A DNA stretch of 64,000 nucleotides from Thalassorhabdus alkalitolerans (lineage in GTDB: Bacteria; Bacillota; Bacilli; Bacillales; Marinococcaceae). The notes under the pieces are model-generated. The model made no database searches. It was not told the DNA's origin and worked only from the letters and a program-made list of their open reading frames with translations. This document shows positions 53,368 through 61,980 of this stretch, piece by piece. The stretch is taken from NCBI RefSeq assembly GCF_042656585.1, contig NZ_JBHSPG010000005.1. One strand, written 5' to 3'. How positions within the stretch are numbered: position 1 is the first letter of the stretch; each line of letters begins with the position of its first letter. The translations under genes and the position numbers were made by a program.

Positions 53368-54652
53368 TTTCAGAACCCGTTTCAGCACCTGACAAAGGCA
53401 GAGTCAGCTGAACGGTGGTCCCTTTAGATTTTTCACTCTCATAATTGACTGTTCCTTTCATTTGTTCGATAATGCTGCGTGTCACCATAGTACCAATCCC
53501 GCTTCCTGTTTCCTTCGTCGAATAAAAAGATCCAAGCTGGCTGATCTGGTCTCTTGTCATCCCCGGTCCTTCATCTGTTATGCTTATGATTACTTTTTCT
53601 CCTTTGTTTACAGCCTTTACCTCTAACGTCCCTCCCCTTGATTCCATGGCTTCTACCCCGTTTTTTATAATATTGATCAATGACTGCCTCAACTTCTGTG
53701 AATTCCCCTCAATCTTTCCATCCGTGTTGATGTCAGTAATAATATTTACCCCGAATCTCATAGCAAAAGGTTTCATTATTTCTACAGCATAATTGACTTC
53801 TTCCTTTACGAGTAGTGATGTTATCTCATCAGTATGTTTGGATAAGCTTAAATAGTCAGTTATAATGCCTTCCGCCCTTTTTAACTCCTCCAGAACTATC
53901 GACACATACCACTCTTTTTTGTTGGTATCTACTTTTTCATTCCCTAACAGTTGAACAAACCCCTGAACTGTCGTGAGCGGGTTTTTTACCTCATGTGCGA
54001 CAGTACTGGCCATTTCACTTAGTACTTTAGATTTCTCTAATTGGATATAGTCTTGACGCAATTGAGCATTTTTCTTTATTTTTTCCAGAAAGTAAGTAAC
54101 CAGTAGAAGAAACAACAGCTGCATCGCAGCCAGGTCTGCAATTGTAAGAAACTCTAAAGAATCTATCGGTCTGAGCATTCTAATGTTTGCAGTAAATATA
54201 AATAAGTAAAACACATGGATGAACGTAATGAAGAATGCTTTGTGCTTTAACGATCCCTTAACAAAATAAGGGTACACAAACCACAGGAATATATAGAGGA
54301 GGATATATGGAACAGTAACAAGCGTGATATGTTCATAGGGAAAGAAAACAATTCTCATAAATCCATAAATAAGAAACAAGATCAGGCCCACTTTCGGTCC
54401 TAAAAATAAAAAACCTATTATCATAGGAACAAGCCTGAGATCAAAGCGGATTCCCTCATGTATCTCAATGGGAGTAAACAATGTAATGAGCAGTAAAACG
54501 GAAAGAGCCACTATCAAGAGAGGTTCTGGTATCGTATGCTGCTTAAACGGTTGATCAAAATAGAAAAGCACGTATAAAAATAAAGGCAAAATTAATAAGA
54601 GAAGATGTAATAGAAATAATAGATGAGCGTCTATGACAAGTGGCAATGTCAT
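53360..54652 (-). CDS. Sensor histidine kinase, KinB-like (sporulation phosphorelay type)
   Basis: Membrane kinase of about 430 aa (B. subtilis KinB: 428). Six hydrophobic segments form a 5TMR/LytS-like sensor without a large outer domain. The H-box is VAHEVKNPLTTVQGF with phospho-His at about 220; the N box, G1 DEGPGMT and G2 GSGIGTMV are intact. No response regulator is adjacent, which fits an orphan kinase feeding Spo0F (inference). ATG 54652 has AGGAAG 8 nt upstream. Confidence 0.9.
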   Translation of the reverse strand: MTLPLVIDAHLLFLLHLLLLILPLFLYVLFYFDQPFKQHTIPEPLLIVALSVLLLITLFTPIEIHEGIRFDLRLVPMIIGFLFLGPKVGLILFLIYGFMRIVFFPYEHITLVTVPYILLYIFLWFVYPYFVKGSLKHKAFFITFIHVFYLFIFTANIRMLRPIDSLEFLTIADLAAMQLLFLLLVTYFLEKIKKNAQLRQDYIQLEKSKVLSEMASTVAHEVKNPLTTVQGFVQLLGNEKVDTNKKEWYVSIVLEELKRAEGIITDYLSLSKHTDEITSLLVKEEVNYAVEIMKPFAMRFGVNIITDINTDGKIEGNSQKLRQSLINIIKNGVEAMESRGGTLEVKAVNKGEKVIISITDEGPGMTRDQISQLGSFYSTKETGSGIGTMVTRSIIEQMKGTVNYESEKSKGTTVQLTLPLSGAETGSENE

Positions 54653-55127
54653 GGTGTTCACTTCCTTTTTATGCATGCAATGTATATTCAGTATACCGCG
54701 TTTAAAAGGAAATTTATTTACTTTTTTCTAATAAATGTCTCCATATTTTTGTTACACTTAAAATAAAAGAAGAAATGGTTATATTTCACAGAAACTCTCC
54801 CATAAAAAAATATAGCAGGAAGCCGGAAATAGGCATCTCCTGCTTTTTTGCATTAAAGGGGCGCTTCAAAAAAATCTTACTCTCAGGGTTGTTTTTGGGA
54901 AGAAATCTTTTATCATTTCATATTTTATAAAATATAGCTAAGCTTAGAAGAAAATGAGCGGAAACTTGATTATTGTAATTGCAATATTCTTTTAGCGTCA
55001 CTTAGCTGAACTATCGAAAACAAACAGATAGAGTTGTTGAGAAAATGAAGGAGCATAACAAACTGCGAGAAAAGATACATAGGCAACCTTCTTAACCCTG
55101 CTCTCTTGCAAAAGGCGGTGAATAGAC
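54653..55127. other. Intergenic region with an orphan hairpin and decayed sequence
   Basis: 475 bp. It contains the kinase promoter, a terminator-like hairpin at 54814-54847 with no gene before it, and a short open stretch near 55005-55097 (ending KLREKIHRQPS) that looks like the tail of a lost coding region. Confidence 0.45.
54814..54847 (+). terminator. Orphan terminator-like hairpin
   Basis: AGCAGGA/TCCTGCT stem followed by TTTTTT. No annotated plus-strand gene ends here; possible end of a small RNA or a remnant. Confidence 0.45.
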
Positions 55128-55562
55128 TTGATACACAACTTTTCCAGCCCGTTATTGTTGTTATCCTTATTTTTGCTTGTCAGTTGTACCTTGGATAATA
55201 GTGAAGAATTTACCGCAACGGGGAATGGAGTACATTGGAACATAGAGATGGAATATTATTTTAGCGAGAATGATGAATTTGAAGAGTACGGAATAGCTAC
55301 CTATAAGTCTGATGAACCTATTCATTCCCTTTCTTATGAATTTCATTACCCTGCATCTCAAAGCAGAGGTTCTTCAGGAGAACGTAACGAAATAGAGGAG
55401 GGAACCTCAGAATTCAGCCTAGGGGGCAGCGGTGGAAGCGGCGGGACTACTGCCCAGAGTGTAAGGTCTTTTCAAGAAGGCATAAATGAAACAAGCGTCA
55501 CGCTTTCGTGGGAAACCCCCAAAGGAGAGAAGGAAGAAACGATCTCCCTAAAAGTTGATTGA
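55128..55562 (+). CDS. Putative small lipoprotein of unknown function
   Basis: Secreted lipoprotein-like protein, 144 aa: hydrophobic signal ending in the lipobox LLVSC, then a polar domain with an N-terminal beta-like part and a Gly/Ser linker (LGGSGGSGGT) before the last 35 residues. TTG start, with AGGCGG about 11 nt upstream. No recognised family. Lies at the edge of the AT-rich accessory segment. Confidence 0.7.
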   Translation: MIHNFSSPLLLLSLFLLVSCTLDNSEEFTATGNGVHWNIEMEYYFSENDEFEEYGIATYKSDEPIHSLSYEFHYPASQSRGSSGERNEIEEGTSEFSLGGSGGSGGTTAQSVRSFQEGINETSVTLSWETPKGEKEETISLKVD

Positions 55563-55592
55563 TATCAAAGAAGCAGGGTTCTGTCTTTGAAA

Positions 55593-55632
55593 AAGTCGCC
55601 CATTCTCTTACTATTAAGGAAATGAGCGACTT
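55593..55632 (-). terminator. Terminator of the GNAT gene
   Basis: Twelve-bp stem with one mismatch (AAGTCGCTCATT type), T-rich on the minus strand; may also serve the convergent lipoprotein gene. Confidence 0.75.
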
Positions 55633-55658
55633 ATAAGGTTTAACTTTATTTTTCCTCG

Positions 55659-56108
55659 TTAGTTGAGTAATTTCTTTTCAAGAATGATTTTGTGTAATCC
55701 TTTTTCGTCAATATAAGTATCAGTAACATCAAACCCTTTCTTTATATTCAACACTAACATACTACGCCATTTATTCATTGTTTTTGTTTGAATAACACTA
55801 TAACCCTGTTCCTTTATATATCGATGTTGTTTTTCCATTAACTCAGAAGCAATACCATGTTTTCTATAATTTTTATCCACCCCACCTAACCAACTATAAA
55901 ATTTATTCTTATCAAGTTCATACCCAATCTTATAACCAATTACCTTTGTACCGTCCATCGCAATAATAACTAATAATTTTTGTTTACTTCTCATTTTGGT
56001 AATCAAATCATCTGAAGTGCCAAAAATATTTTTATGTAAATCTACTATTCCAACTAAAACTTTCTCTTCAGGTAATGAGTTAAAAATAGTAGAGTAATCA
56101 ATACTCAA
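55659..56108 (-). CDS. GNAT family N-acetyltransferase
   Basis: Acyl-CoA-dependent acetyltransferase of 149 aa. The CoA-binding motif A is GVDKNYRKHGIASELME, followed by the usual GYSVIQTKTMNKWRSML helix-strand. TTG start, 7 nt after AGGGGGG. More AT-rich than its conserved neighbours and part of the accessory segment beside the recombinase remnant. Substrate unknown. Confidence 0.87.
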   Translation of the reverse strand: MSIDYSTIFNSLPEEKVLVGIVDLHKNIFGTSDDLITKMRSKQKLLVIIAMDGTKVIGYKIGYELDKNKFYSWLGGVDKNYRKHGIASELMEKQHRYIKEQGYSVIQTKTMNKWRSMLVLNIKKGFDVTDTYIDEKGLHKIILEKKLLN

Positions 56109-56253
56109 TTGTTTCCCCCCTACTGTAATAACTAAATATTTAATTTCCTTACGACAAGCTTAAACAGAATTGTCTCGTTGCTTCAATAAGAGAAAGGCGA
56201 AAACCTTATTAAGCTGTCGCACCCCCGTCAGTCATCTTAATAACATTGTATTC

Positions 56254-57231
56254 CTAATTAGAGAGTATTCTTACATACATCCCTCCTGTGGCTTTCTCAT
56301 AAGCTACATTGCCCATTATCCTTACTCTTTCTGATAATTTTGACGCTCGTTTTAATTCTCCATTCCTATATACAGAAGGGTTAATCAGTCGAAGTTTGTT
56401 TCTTCGGTATAAATCGTAATACTCTCTATCTTCTTTTACTTGCACATTCGGATTGAGCTTTCTTAACAAACTAAGTAACTCCTTATCCTCTGATGATTTG
56501 ATTTTATTTATTAACTCGTCATCTTGGCCAAGGAAGTCATTAGAGTTTAATACATTTTTTTCTAATGAAAGTTTCAGAGTCTTAGCTAAGATATCATATC
56601 CATAAATATTTAACGGGTCCATAAAGAAGTCAATTACTTCCTTGTAATACGTTTCAACAAACCATTCAGCTACATCAATGCTTTGAAGATACATTTTCCC
56701 TTCAATCACAATCAAATCTTTCAAAAAATCATGTACCTCTTCTAGTGAGACGTTTCCATATTTATACATGTCACGAAGAGTATAATCTACCCTATCCGCA
56801 CATAATTCAGGTGCGGCCTGTTCTAACAATGTCCACTTTGAATCGTCAAACAGAATTTCTTCATAGTTGTAATCATATTTAGCTAAAATTACCGGTATAT
56901 CGGAGTTTTTAACAACATCACTATATATTTTCTCATGATAGTCTTCTTCTATATTTTCAAAGACAAAATCAATGACATGAGAAAAAGCTGTATGGGAAAC
57001 ATCATGCAATAACCCTGCGATCTGCTCTTCTAATGAACCACCAAGTTTTCTAATTAACAACATGACACCTATTGAGTGGTTAAAGCGTGTTTCATTCCAC
57101 TTCTGATTAACCAAGTAACTTGCTCCGCCTTGATGAATTCCCTTCAACCTTTGAACTGGTTCACTAAAAATTAATTCTTCTAATACTTTCTCTACTTCAA
57201 ATTCACCGTAAATGTCATCATATATAATCAA
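56254..57231 (-). CDS. HD domain-containing phosphohydrolase
   Basis: HD-superfamily hydrolase, about 325 aa, related to dNTPase-like proteins (YwfO/SAMHD1-like). Metal ligands: His in RFNHSIGVM, the HD pair in LLHDVSHTAFSH, and the distal Asp in CADRVDYTLRDM. TTG 57231 is about 8 nt after AAGGGGGG; a longer frame reads through an unrelated hydrophobic segment. AT-rich accessory gene next to a recombinase scar; dNTP or nucleotide hydrolysis, possibly in phage defence, is inference only. Confidence 0.82.
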   Translation of the reverse strand: MIIYDDIYGEFEVEKVLEELIFSEPVQRLKGIHQGGASYLVNQKWNETRFNHSIGVMLLIRKLGGSLEEQIAGLLHDVSHTAFSHVIDFVFENIEEDYHEKIYSDVVKNSDIPVILAKYDYNYEEILFDDSKWTLLEQAAPELCADRVDYTLRDMYKYGNVSLEEVHDFLKDLIVIEGKMYLQSIDVAEWFVETYYKEVIDFFMDPLNIYGYDILAKTLKLSLEKNVLNSNDFLGQDDELINKIKSSEDKELLSLLRKLNPNVQVKEDREYYDLYRRNKLRLINPSVYRNGELKRASKLSERVRIMGNVAYEKATGGMYVRILSN

Positions 57232-57362
57232 TAATTCCCCCCTTAAACTTATTGTCACAAAGCAATCTCCAACTGTTATGTTTGTTAGATAGTACATTTG
57301 TAAGGCCTTACTAAACAGTCTCCCCATTTAGTATACAAGAGCAGCCGCTTAAAACCTCTTGA

Positions 57363-57626
57363 CTGCACGAAGAATACCGAGAGGTCGCTGATAAAGCACA
57401 ACAGGAACTAAAGGATTTATACGAAAAAAGAGAGAAGCTCAAACAACAGCTTCTCTCAAGTAATCCATTAAATGAGTACCATACCTTAAAGGAAAGTTTG
57501 AATCATTACTTTCCCTTTGATGATTTGACACCTGAAATGCTTCATCATTTTGTGGAAAAGGTGCTGGTCGATAAAGATGGAAAGCCAACCATCCATTATC
57601 GCTTTAACCTATTCACTGAAAGTTAA
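57363..57626 (+). pseudogene. C-terminal fragment of a large serine recombinase
   Basis: An open frame of about 87 codons without a start reads KLKQQLLSSNPLNEYHTLK, then FDDLTPEMLHHFVEKVLVD and KPTIHYRFNLF before TAA. This is the C-terminal end of resolvase-type large serine recombinases of integrative elements. A TGA stands just upstream and nothing earlier matches, so the catalytic domain is lost. Its stop overlaps the end of rlmCD on the other strand. Confidence 0.75.
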
Positions 57627-59017
57627 TTCCCTTTCCATATTATCTGCGACACACACTCCACATGTGCCGTCTGTGGGAACATATCGACGGGCTGTACTTC
57701 TTTGGTTTCAAATCCGCCCTCTTCTAATATCTTCAAATCTCTTGCCAGCGTTGCCGGGTTACATGACACATATACCACTCTTTCCGGCTTCATCTTTATA
57801 ATCGTTTCTAACAGCTTTTCATCGCAGCCTTTCCGCGGCGGGTCTACCACAATCACGTCTGGTGTGATGCCTTGAGCTGTATGCCACCAGGGGATCACTT
57901 CCTCTGCTTCTCCGACAGCAAAGTCTACATTATCCATATGATTCAGCTTCGCGTTTCGTTTTGCATCGGAAATGGCCTCGGGCACTATTTCTACTCCGTA
58001 GACGTGCTTTGCTTTCTGGGCGAGGAATAAGGAAATGGTTCCGATGCCGCAGTACGCATCAATCACTGTTTCTCTTCCAGTCAAATTTGCATATTCCAGT
58101 GCTTTGTCGTAAAGGACCTTTGTTTGCTTCGGGTTCACCTGGTAAAAGGAGCGGGCCGATATGGCAAACTTAATCTCACCGATCGTGTCATAAATGTATT
58201 CTTCGCCCCAGAGCACCTTTGTCTGTTCTCCAAAGATAACATTTGTCCGTTTGGGATTAATGTTTTGTACGATGGATTTCACATTAGGCAAAGCCTGACG
58301 GATTTCATCTATTATATTCTTTTTGTTAGGCAGCTCAGTTCCTTTGGTCACAAGTACTACCATCAATTGATCTGTATTTAGAGCATGGCGGGCAACAATA
58401 TGGCGGAGTGTTCCTTTATGAATTTTTTCATCATACGCTTTAATACCATATTGATCGGCGATCTCTTTTACCCTTGATACCGCTTCATCATTAGCCTCAT
58501 CCTGAATGACACAGCGTTCCATATTAATGATCTGGTGGCTTCGCTGCTGGTAAAAGCCCGCCACAAGGCCCCCTTCCTCCATTCCTACCGGAACTTGAGC
58601 CTTATTACGGTAGCGCCAGGGATCCTCCATACCTAACGTAGGATGGACAGTCACATTTTCCAGCCCTCCAATCCTTTGCAGGACATTTTTCACTTGGTTC
58701 TGCTTATAATCAAGCTGTCCTTCATAGGAAAGGTGCTGAAGCTGGCATCCCCCGCACTGCTTATAAATGGGACAGGGAGGTTCAACCCTGTATTCACTTT
58801 CTTTCGTATGCTCCAGCAGTTTTCCAAATCCATAGCCTTTCTTGGTCTTCACCACTTTCACCTTCGCCTGTTCGCCCGGAAGAGCATTGGGAACAAACAA
58901 GGCATACCCATCAACCTTTGCAACTCCTGCCCCTTCGTGAGTTAAATCTTCGAAGGTAACATCAATAATTTCGTTTTTTTGGACAGGGGCGTTTCCCTGC
59001 TTATTTTGTTTGCTCAT
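57623..59017 (-). CDS. rlmCD: 23S rRNA (uracil-5-)-methyltransferase RlmCD
   Basis: SAM-dependent methyltransferase of the TrmA/RumA family, 464 aa (B. subtilis RlmCD/YefA: about 459). N-terminal TRAM domain (VTFEDLTHEGAGVAKVDG), a [4Fe-4S] motif CPIYKQCGGCQLQH, the SAM motif DAYCGIGTISLF and the catalytic Cys in VSCNPATLARDL. Methylates U747 and U1939 of 23S rRNA (established for the family). Its 3' end touches a serine recombinase remnant. Confidence 0.94.
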   Translation of the reverse strand: MSKQNKQGNAPVQKNEIIDVTFEDLTHEGAGVAKVDGYALFVPNALPGEQAKVKVVKTKKGYGFGKLLEHTKESEYRVEPPCPIYKQCGGCQLQHLSYEGQLDYKQNQVKNVLQRIGGLENVTVHPTLGMEDPWRYRNKAQVPVGMEEGGLVAGFYQQRSHQIINMERCVIQDEANDEAVSRVKEIADQYGIKAYDEKIHKGTLRHIVARHALNTDQLMVVLVTKGTELPNKKNIIDEIRQALPNVKSIVQNINPKRTNVIFGEQTKVLWGEEYIYDTIGEIKFAISARSFYQVNPKQTKVLYDKALEYANLTGRETVIDAYCGIGTISLFLAQKAKHVYGVEIVPEAISDAKRNAKLNHMDNVDFAVGEAEEVIPWWHTAQGITPDVIVVDPPRKGCDEKLLETIIKMKPERVVYVSCNPATLARDLKILEEGGFETKEVQPVDMFPQTAHVECVSQIIWKGN

Positions 59018-59145
59018 CTATATCGTTCATCCTTTATGGCTGGTTGTGTAAGCTATCGTGATTGTACCACATACTGCCTGATTTCTTATATTATCTCCTC
59101 TGAAGAGAGTTGTACACAAAAAGCTTCCAAAATCCTTCCCAAACA

Positions 59146-59175
59146 AAAACCTGACCGGTTCTCCGGCCAGGTTTT
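59146..59175 (-). terminator. Terminator of glpFK
   Basis: Thirteen-bp stem with one G-U on the minus strand and a T-run, just past the glpK stop. Confidence 0.88.
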
Positions 59176-59180
59176 CTCAT

Positions 59181-60674
59181 TTATTTAAAAGCCTGTGCTG
59201 CTTGAATAGCTTTTTTCCATCCACCGTACAATTTCTCTCGTTCCTCTTCTGCGATTTCAGGTTCAAAATACTTTTCCACTTTCCACTGCTTGCTGATTTC
59301 TTCTTTGTCCTTCCAAAAGCCTACAGCCAGCCCTGCCAAGTATGCTGCTCCTAAGGCAGTGGTTTCCTTCACATTTGGCCTTTCCACTCTTGCGCCTAAG
59401 ATATCACTTTGAAATTGCATCAGGAAGTTATTAGCAACCGCTCCCCCATCCACGCGCAGGGATTTAAGCTCTGTATCTGCATCTGCTTCCATTGCCTGAA
59501 GTACATCCTTTGTCTGATAGGCAAGAGATTCAAGAGTAGCTCTCACAAAATGCTCTTTTTCTGTTCCTCTTGTCAACCCAAATACGGCCCCTCGAACATC
59601 TGAATCCCAGTAAGGAGTTCCCAGACCAACGAAAGCAGGCACTACGTAAACTCCGTCAGTAGAAGAGACTCTTTCAGCATACTTCTCACTGTCAGAGGCA
59701 TTCTTTAGCATACGCAGACCGTCGCGAAGCCACTGAATGGCAGATCCCGCAACAAATATACTTCCTTCCAGTGCGTAGTTTACTTTGCCATCAATCCCCC
59801 AGGCAAGAGTAGTAAGTAACCCATGCTCGGAGGCTACTGCTTTTTCTCCTGTATTCATAAGCATAAAGCAGCCTGTTCCGTACGTGTTTTTTGCCATGCC
59901 TTCTTCAAAGCAAGCCTGGCCGAACAGTGCGGCCTGTTGGTCTCCTGCTGCTCCAGCCACTGGCACTCTTTCACCAAAAAAGTGATAGCTTACGGTTTCC
60001 CCATATACTTCTGAAGATGGCTTCACTTCAGGGAGCATTGCTTTTGGGACATCCAAAATTTCTAAAAGATCATCATCCCATTTCAGCTCGTGGATATTAA
60101 ACATGAGAGTCCGTGAAGCGTTGGAGTAATCAGTAACATGGGCCTCACCGCCAGTCAGCTTCCAGATTAGCCACGTATCAATTGTCCCAAAGAGAAGCTC
60201 ACCTTTTTCTGCTCTTTCTCTTGCCCCGTCCACATGGTCTAGAATCCATTTTACCTTCGTTCCGGAAAAATATGCATCTATTAAAAGGCCTGTTTTATCT
60301 CTGAAGGTTTGATCAAGCCCTTGGTTTGAGAGTTCTTCACATATTTCTCTCGTTTGCCTGGACTGCCAGACAATAGCATTATAGATTGGTCTTCCGGTCT
60401 CTTTTTCCCAGATGACTGTCGTCTCTCTTTGATTTGTAATACCTATGCTGGCTATTTCCTTAGGGGAAATACTAGCTTGGGCCAGCGCCCCGGCAATCAC
60501 TGAAAGAATGGAACTCCATATTTCGTTGGCATCATGCTCCACCCAACCTGGCTTTGGAAAAAGCTGTGTAAATTCTTTTTGGCTGACAGAAATGATTTCT
60601 CCTTCTTTATCAAATAGAATGGCCCGCGAGCTTGTCGTTCCTTGATCAAGTGATAGAATATATTTTTTCTCCAT
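59181..60674 (-). CDS. glpK: Glycerol kinase GlpK
   Basis: Phosphorylates glycerol with ATP; 497 aa. FGGY kinase motifs include LSLDQGTTSSRAI at the N-terminus, GIDTWLIWKLTGG-like LFGTIDTWLIWKLTGG, and RVDGGAVANNFLMQ. The phosphorylatable His region of Gram-positive GlpK is present as NTYGTGCF context with RGTEKEHF near 380. GGGAGG precedes ATG 60674. It follows glpF by 19 nt. Confidence 0.96.
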   Translation of the reverse strand: MEKKYILSLDQGTTSSRAILFDKEGEIISVSQKEFTQLFPKPGWVEHDANEIWSSILSVIAGALAQASISPKEIASIGITNQRETTVIWEKETGRPIYNAIVWQSRQTREICEELSNQGLDQTFRDKTGLLIDAYFSGTKVKWILDHVDGARERAEKGELLFGTIDTWLIWKLTGGEAHVTDYSNASRTLMFNIHELKWDDDLLEILDVPKAMLPEVKPSSEVYGETVSYHFFGERVPVAGAAGDQQAALFGQACFEEGMAKNTYGTGCFMLMNTGEKAVASEHGLLTTLAWGIDGKVNYALEGSIFVAGSAIQWLRDGLRMLKNASDSEKYAERVSSTDGVYVVPAFVGLGTPYWDSDVRGAVFGLTRGTEKEHFVRATLESLAYQTKDVLQAMEADADTELKSLRVDGGAVANNFLMQFQSDILGARVERPNVKETTALGAAYLAGLAVGFWKDKEEISKQWKVEKYFEPEIAEEEREKLYGGWKKAIQAAQAFK

Positions 60675-60693
60675 GGTTAAGCCTCCCTTACCC

Positions 60694-61539
60694 TTATGCA
60701 TCTACTTTTCTGCGATGGATAACATCTTCTTTAAATTCTTCGCTGATATTCTTTCTTCTTTCTAATACTATGGTAAGTCCTTGTACCACGGCAAAGAAAA
60801 TGATAAACAGCCAAAGGGCTGAGTAAATGACTCCTTCAAAAGCAGCACTGTAAAAAAGGGCTCCAAGTCCTCCGCCAATTACTGGTCCCGCTATGGGAAT
60901 CCATGCATATGCCCAGTCTGAGGAGCCTTTATTTGCGATCGGCCAAAAGAAATGAGCAAGACGGGGTCCAAGATCTCTTGCCGGATTAATCGCATATCCG
61001 GTAGTCCCCCCTAATGATAAACCAATAGCTATAATTAAAGCGCCTACAATTAAAGGATTTAAGCCTTCTGTGAATTCATTTGCCCCAATAAACAGCAGGC
61101 CAAGAACCAGTACGAACGTTCCAAGTACTTCACTAAAGAAGTTGGAAGGTGAATGCCGGATAGCAGGTGAGGTAGCAAATACGCCAAGCTTTGCCCCTTC
61201 ATCCTCTGTTTTCTTAAAATGAGGATAGTATTGAAGCCAAATGAGTGAAGCACCAATAAATGCTCCGGTAACTTGTGCAGAGACATAGCCTGGAACCTCA
61301 CTCCAGGGGAAATCTCCGATTAACGCAAATCCTATCGTTACCGCTGGATTAAGATGGGCATCGCTTATACTCCCAACAGCATACACACCCATCGTCACTC
61401 CAAGCCCCCAGGCCACGGTGATGACGATCCAGCCGGAATTCTCTGCCTTTGTGCCTCTTAATACAACTCCTGCTACGACCCCTGCTCCAAACAGTATTAA
61501 GATCATCGTTCCTAGTAATTCTCCTATGAACGGACTCAT
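60694..61539 (-). CDS. glpF: Glycerol uptake facilitator GlpF
   Basis: Aquaglyceroporin, about 281 aa with six helices. Both pore motifs are intact: HLNPAVTIG and NPARDLGPR. The start at ATG 61539 matches the family N-terminus (SPFIGELLGT); GTG 61551 is an alternative. The C-terminal tail is basic. The leader holds a strong terminator, suggesting antitermination by GlpP, and an upstream cre-like site predicts CcpA control. Confidence 0.94.
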   Translation of the reverse strand: MSPFIGELLGTMILILFGAGVVAGVVLRGTKAENSGWIVITVAWGLGVTMGVYAVGSISDAHLNPAVTIGFALIGDFPWSEVPGYVSAQVTGAFIGASLIWLQYYPHFKKTEDEGAKLGVFATSPAIRHSPSNFFSEVLGTFVLVLGLLFIGANEFTEGLNPLIVGALIIAIGLSLGGTTGYAINPARDLGPRLAHFFWPIANKGSSDWAYAWIPIAGPVIGGGLGALFYSAAFEGVIYSALWLFIIFFAVVQGLTIVLERRKNISEEFKEDVIHRRKVDA

Positions 61540-61585
61540 GCCGAAGACCACCCCTTACCTTTCATATTCTGGCTAAAACAAAAAA

Positions 61586-61651
61586 GAGACCAGCAAAATC
61601 GCTTATACCAAGGAACATACTTTCCCTCGTATAAACGCATTTGCTGGTCTC
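61586..61651 (-). promoter_or_regulatory. Leader terminator of glpFK (probable GlpP antitermination site)
   Basis: Perfect 12-bp stem GAGACCAGCAAA/TTTGCTGGTCTC with a long internally paired loop and an eight-T run on the minus strand, between promoter and glpF. B. subtilis glpFK and glpD carry such leaders bound by GlpP-glycerol-3-phosphate. Confidence 0.8.
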
Positions 61652-61698
61652 CATGTCTCCGCCAGATTGATTAACTTACATACTAGTAAATCATAGGC

Positions 61699-61712
61699 TG
61701 AAAGCGTTGTCA
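61699..61712. promoter_or_regulatory. cre-like site (CcpA) upstream of glpFK
   Basis: TGAAAGCGTTGTCA fits the cre consensus. It lies upstream of the glpF leader terminator. Confidence 0.65.
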
Positions 61713-61828
61713 ATTTATTTTTCTACTTTTGTCTTCCCTACTAAGCTTTTATTCTTTTTGTTAAAAAGTACAAATTTCATCCAGATTATGAGAGTTAATA
61801 TTTGTATTTTCTGAAAAAAATGATAAAA

Positions 61829-61842
61829 TGAAAGCGATCTCA
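61829..61842. promoter_or_regulatory. cre-like site at the aldehyde dehydrogenase promoter
   Basis: TGAAAGCGATCTCA, one step off the cre consensus, begins at the end of a possible -10 (TAAAAT at 61824-61829) with TTGTAT 16 nt upstream as -35, so CcpA binding would block initiation. Confidence 0.55.
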
Positions 61843-61980
61843 AAACAGGGGAGGAGAAGAACCGGAACAGTTATTCAGTCAAGAAATTGAATTGTTCTGC
61901 TTTATCAAGGTACTGCATATGTCTAGGTAGACTACTTACAGTCTATGAAAACTATTTATCTACCAGGGAGGATGATTTGC

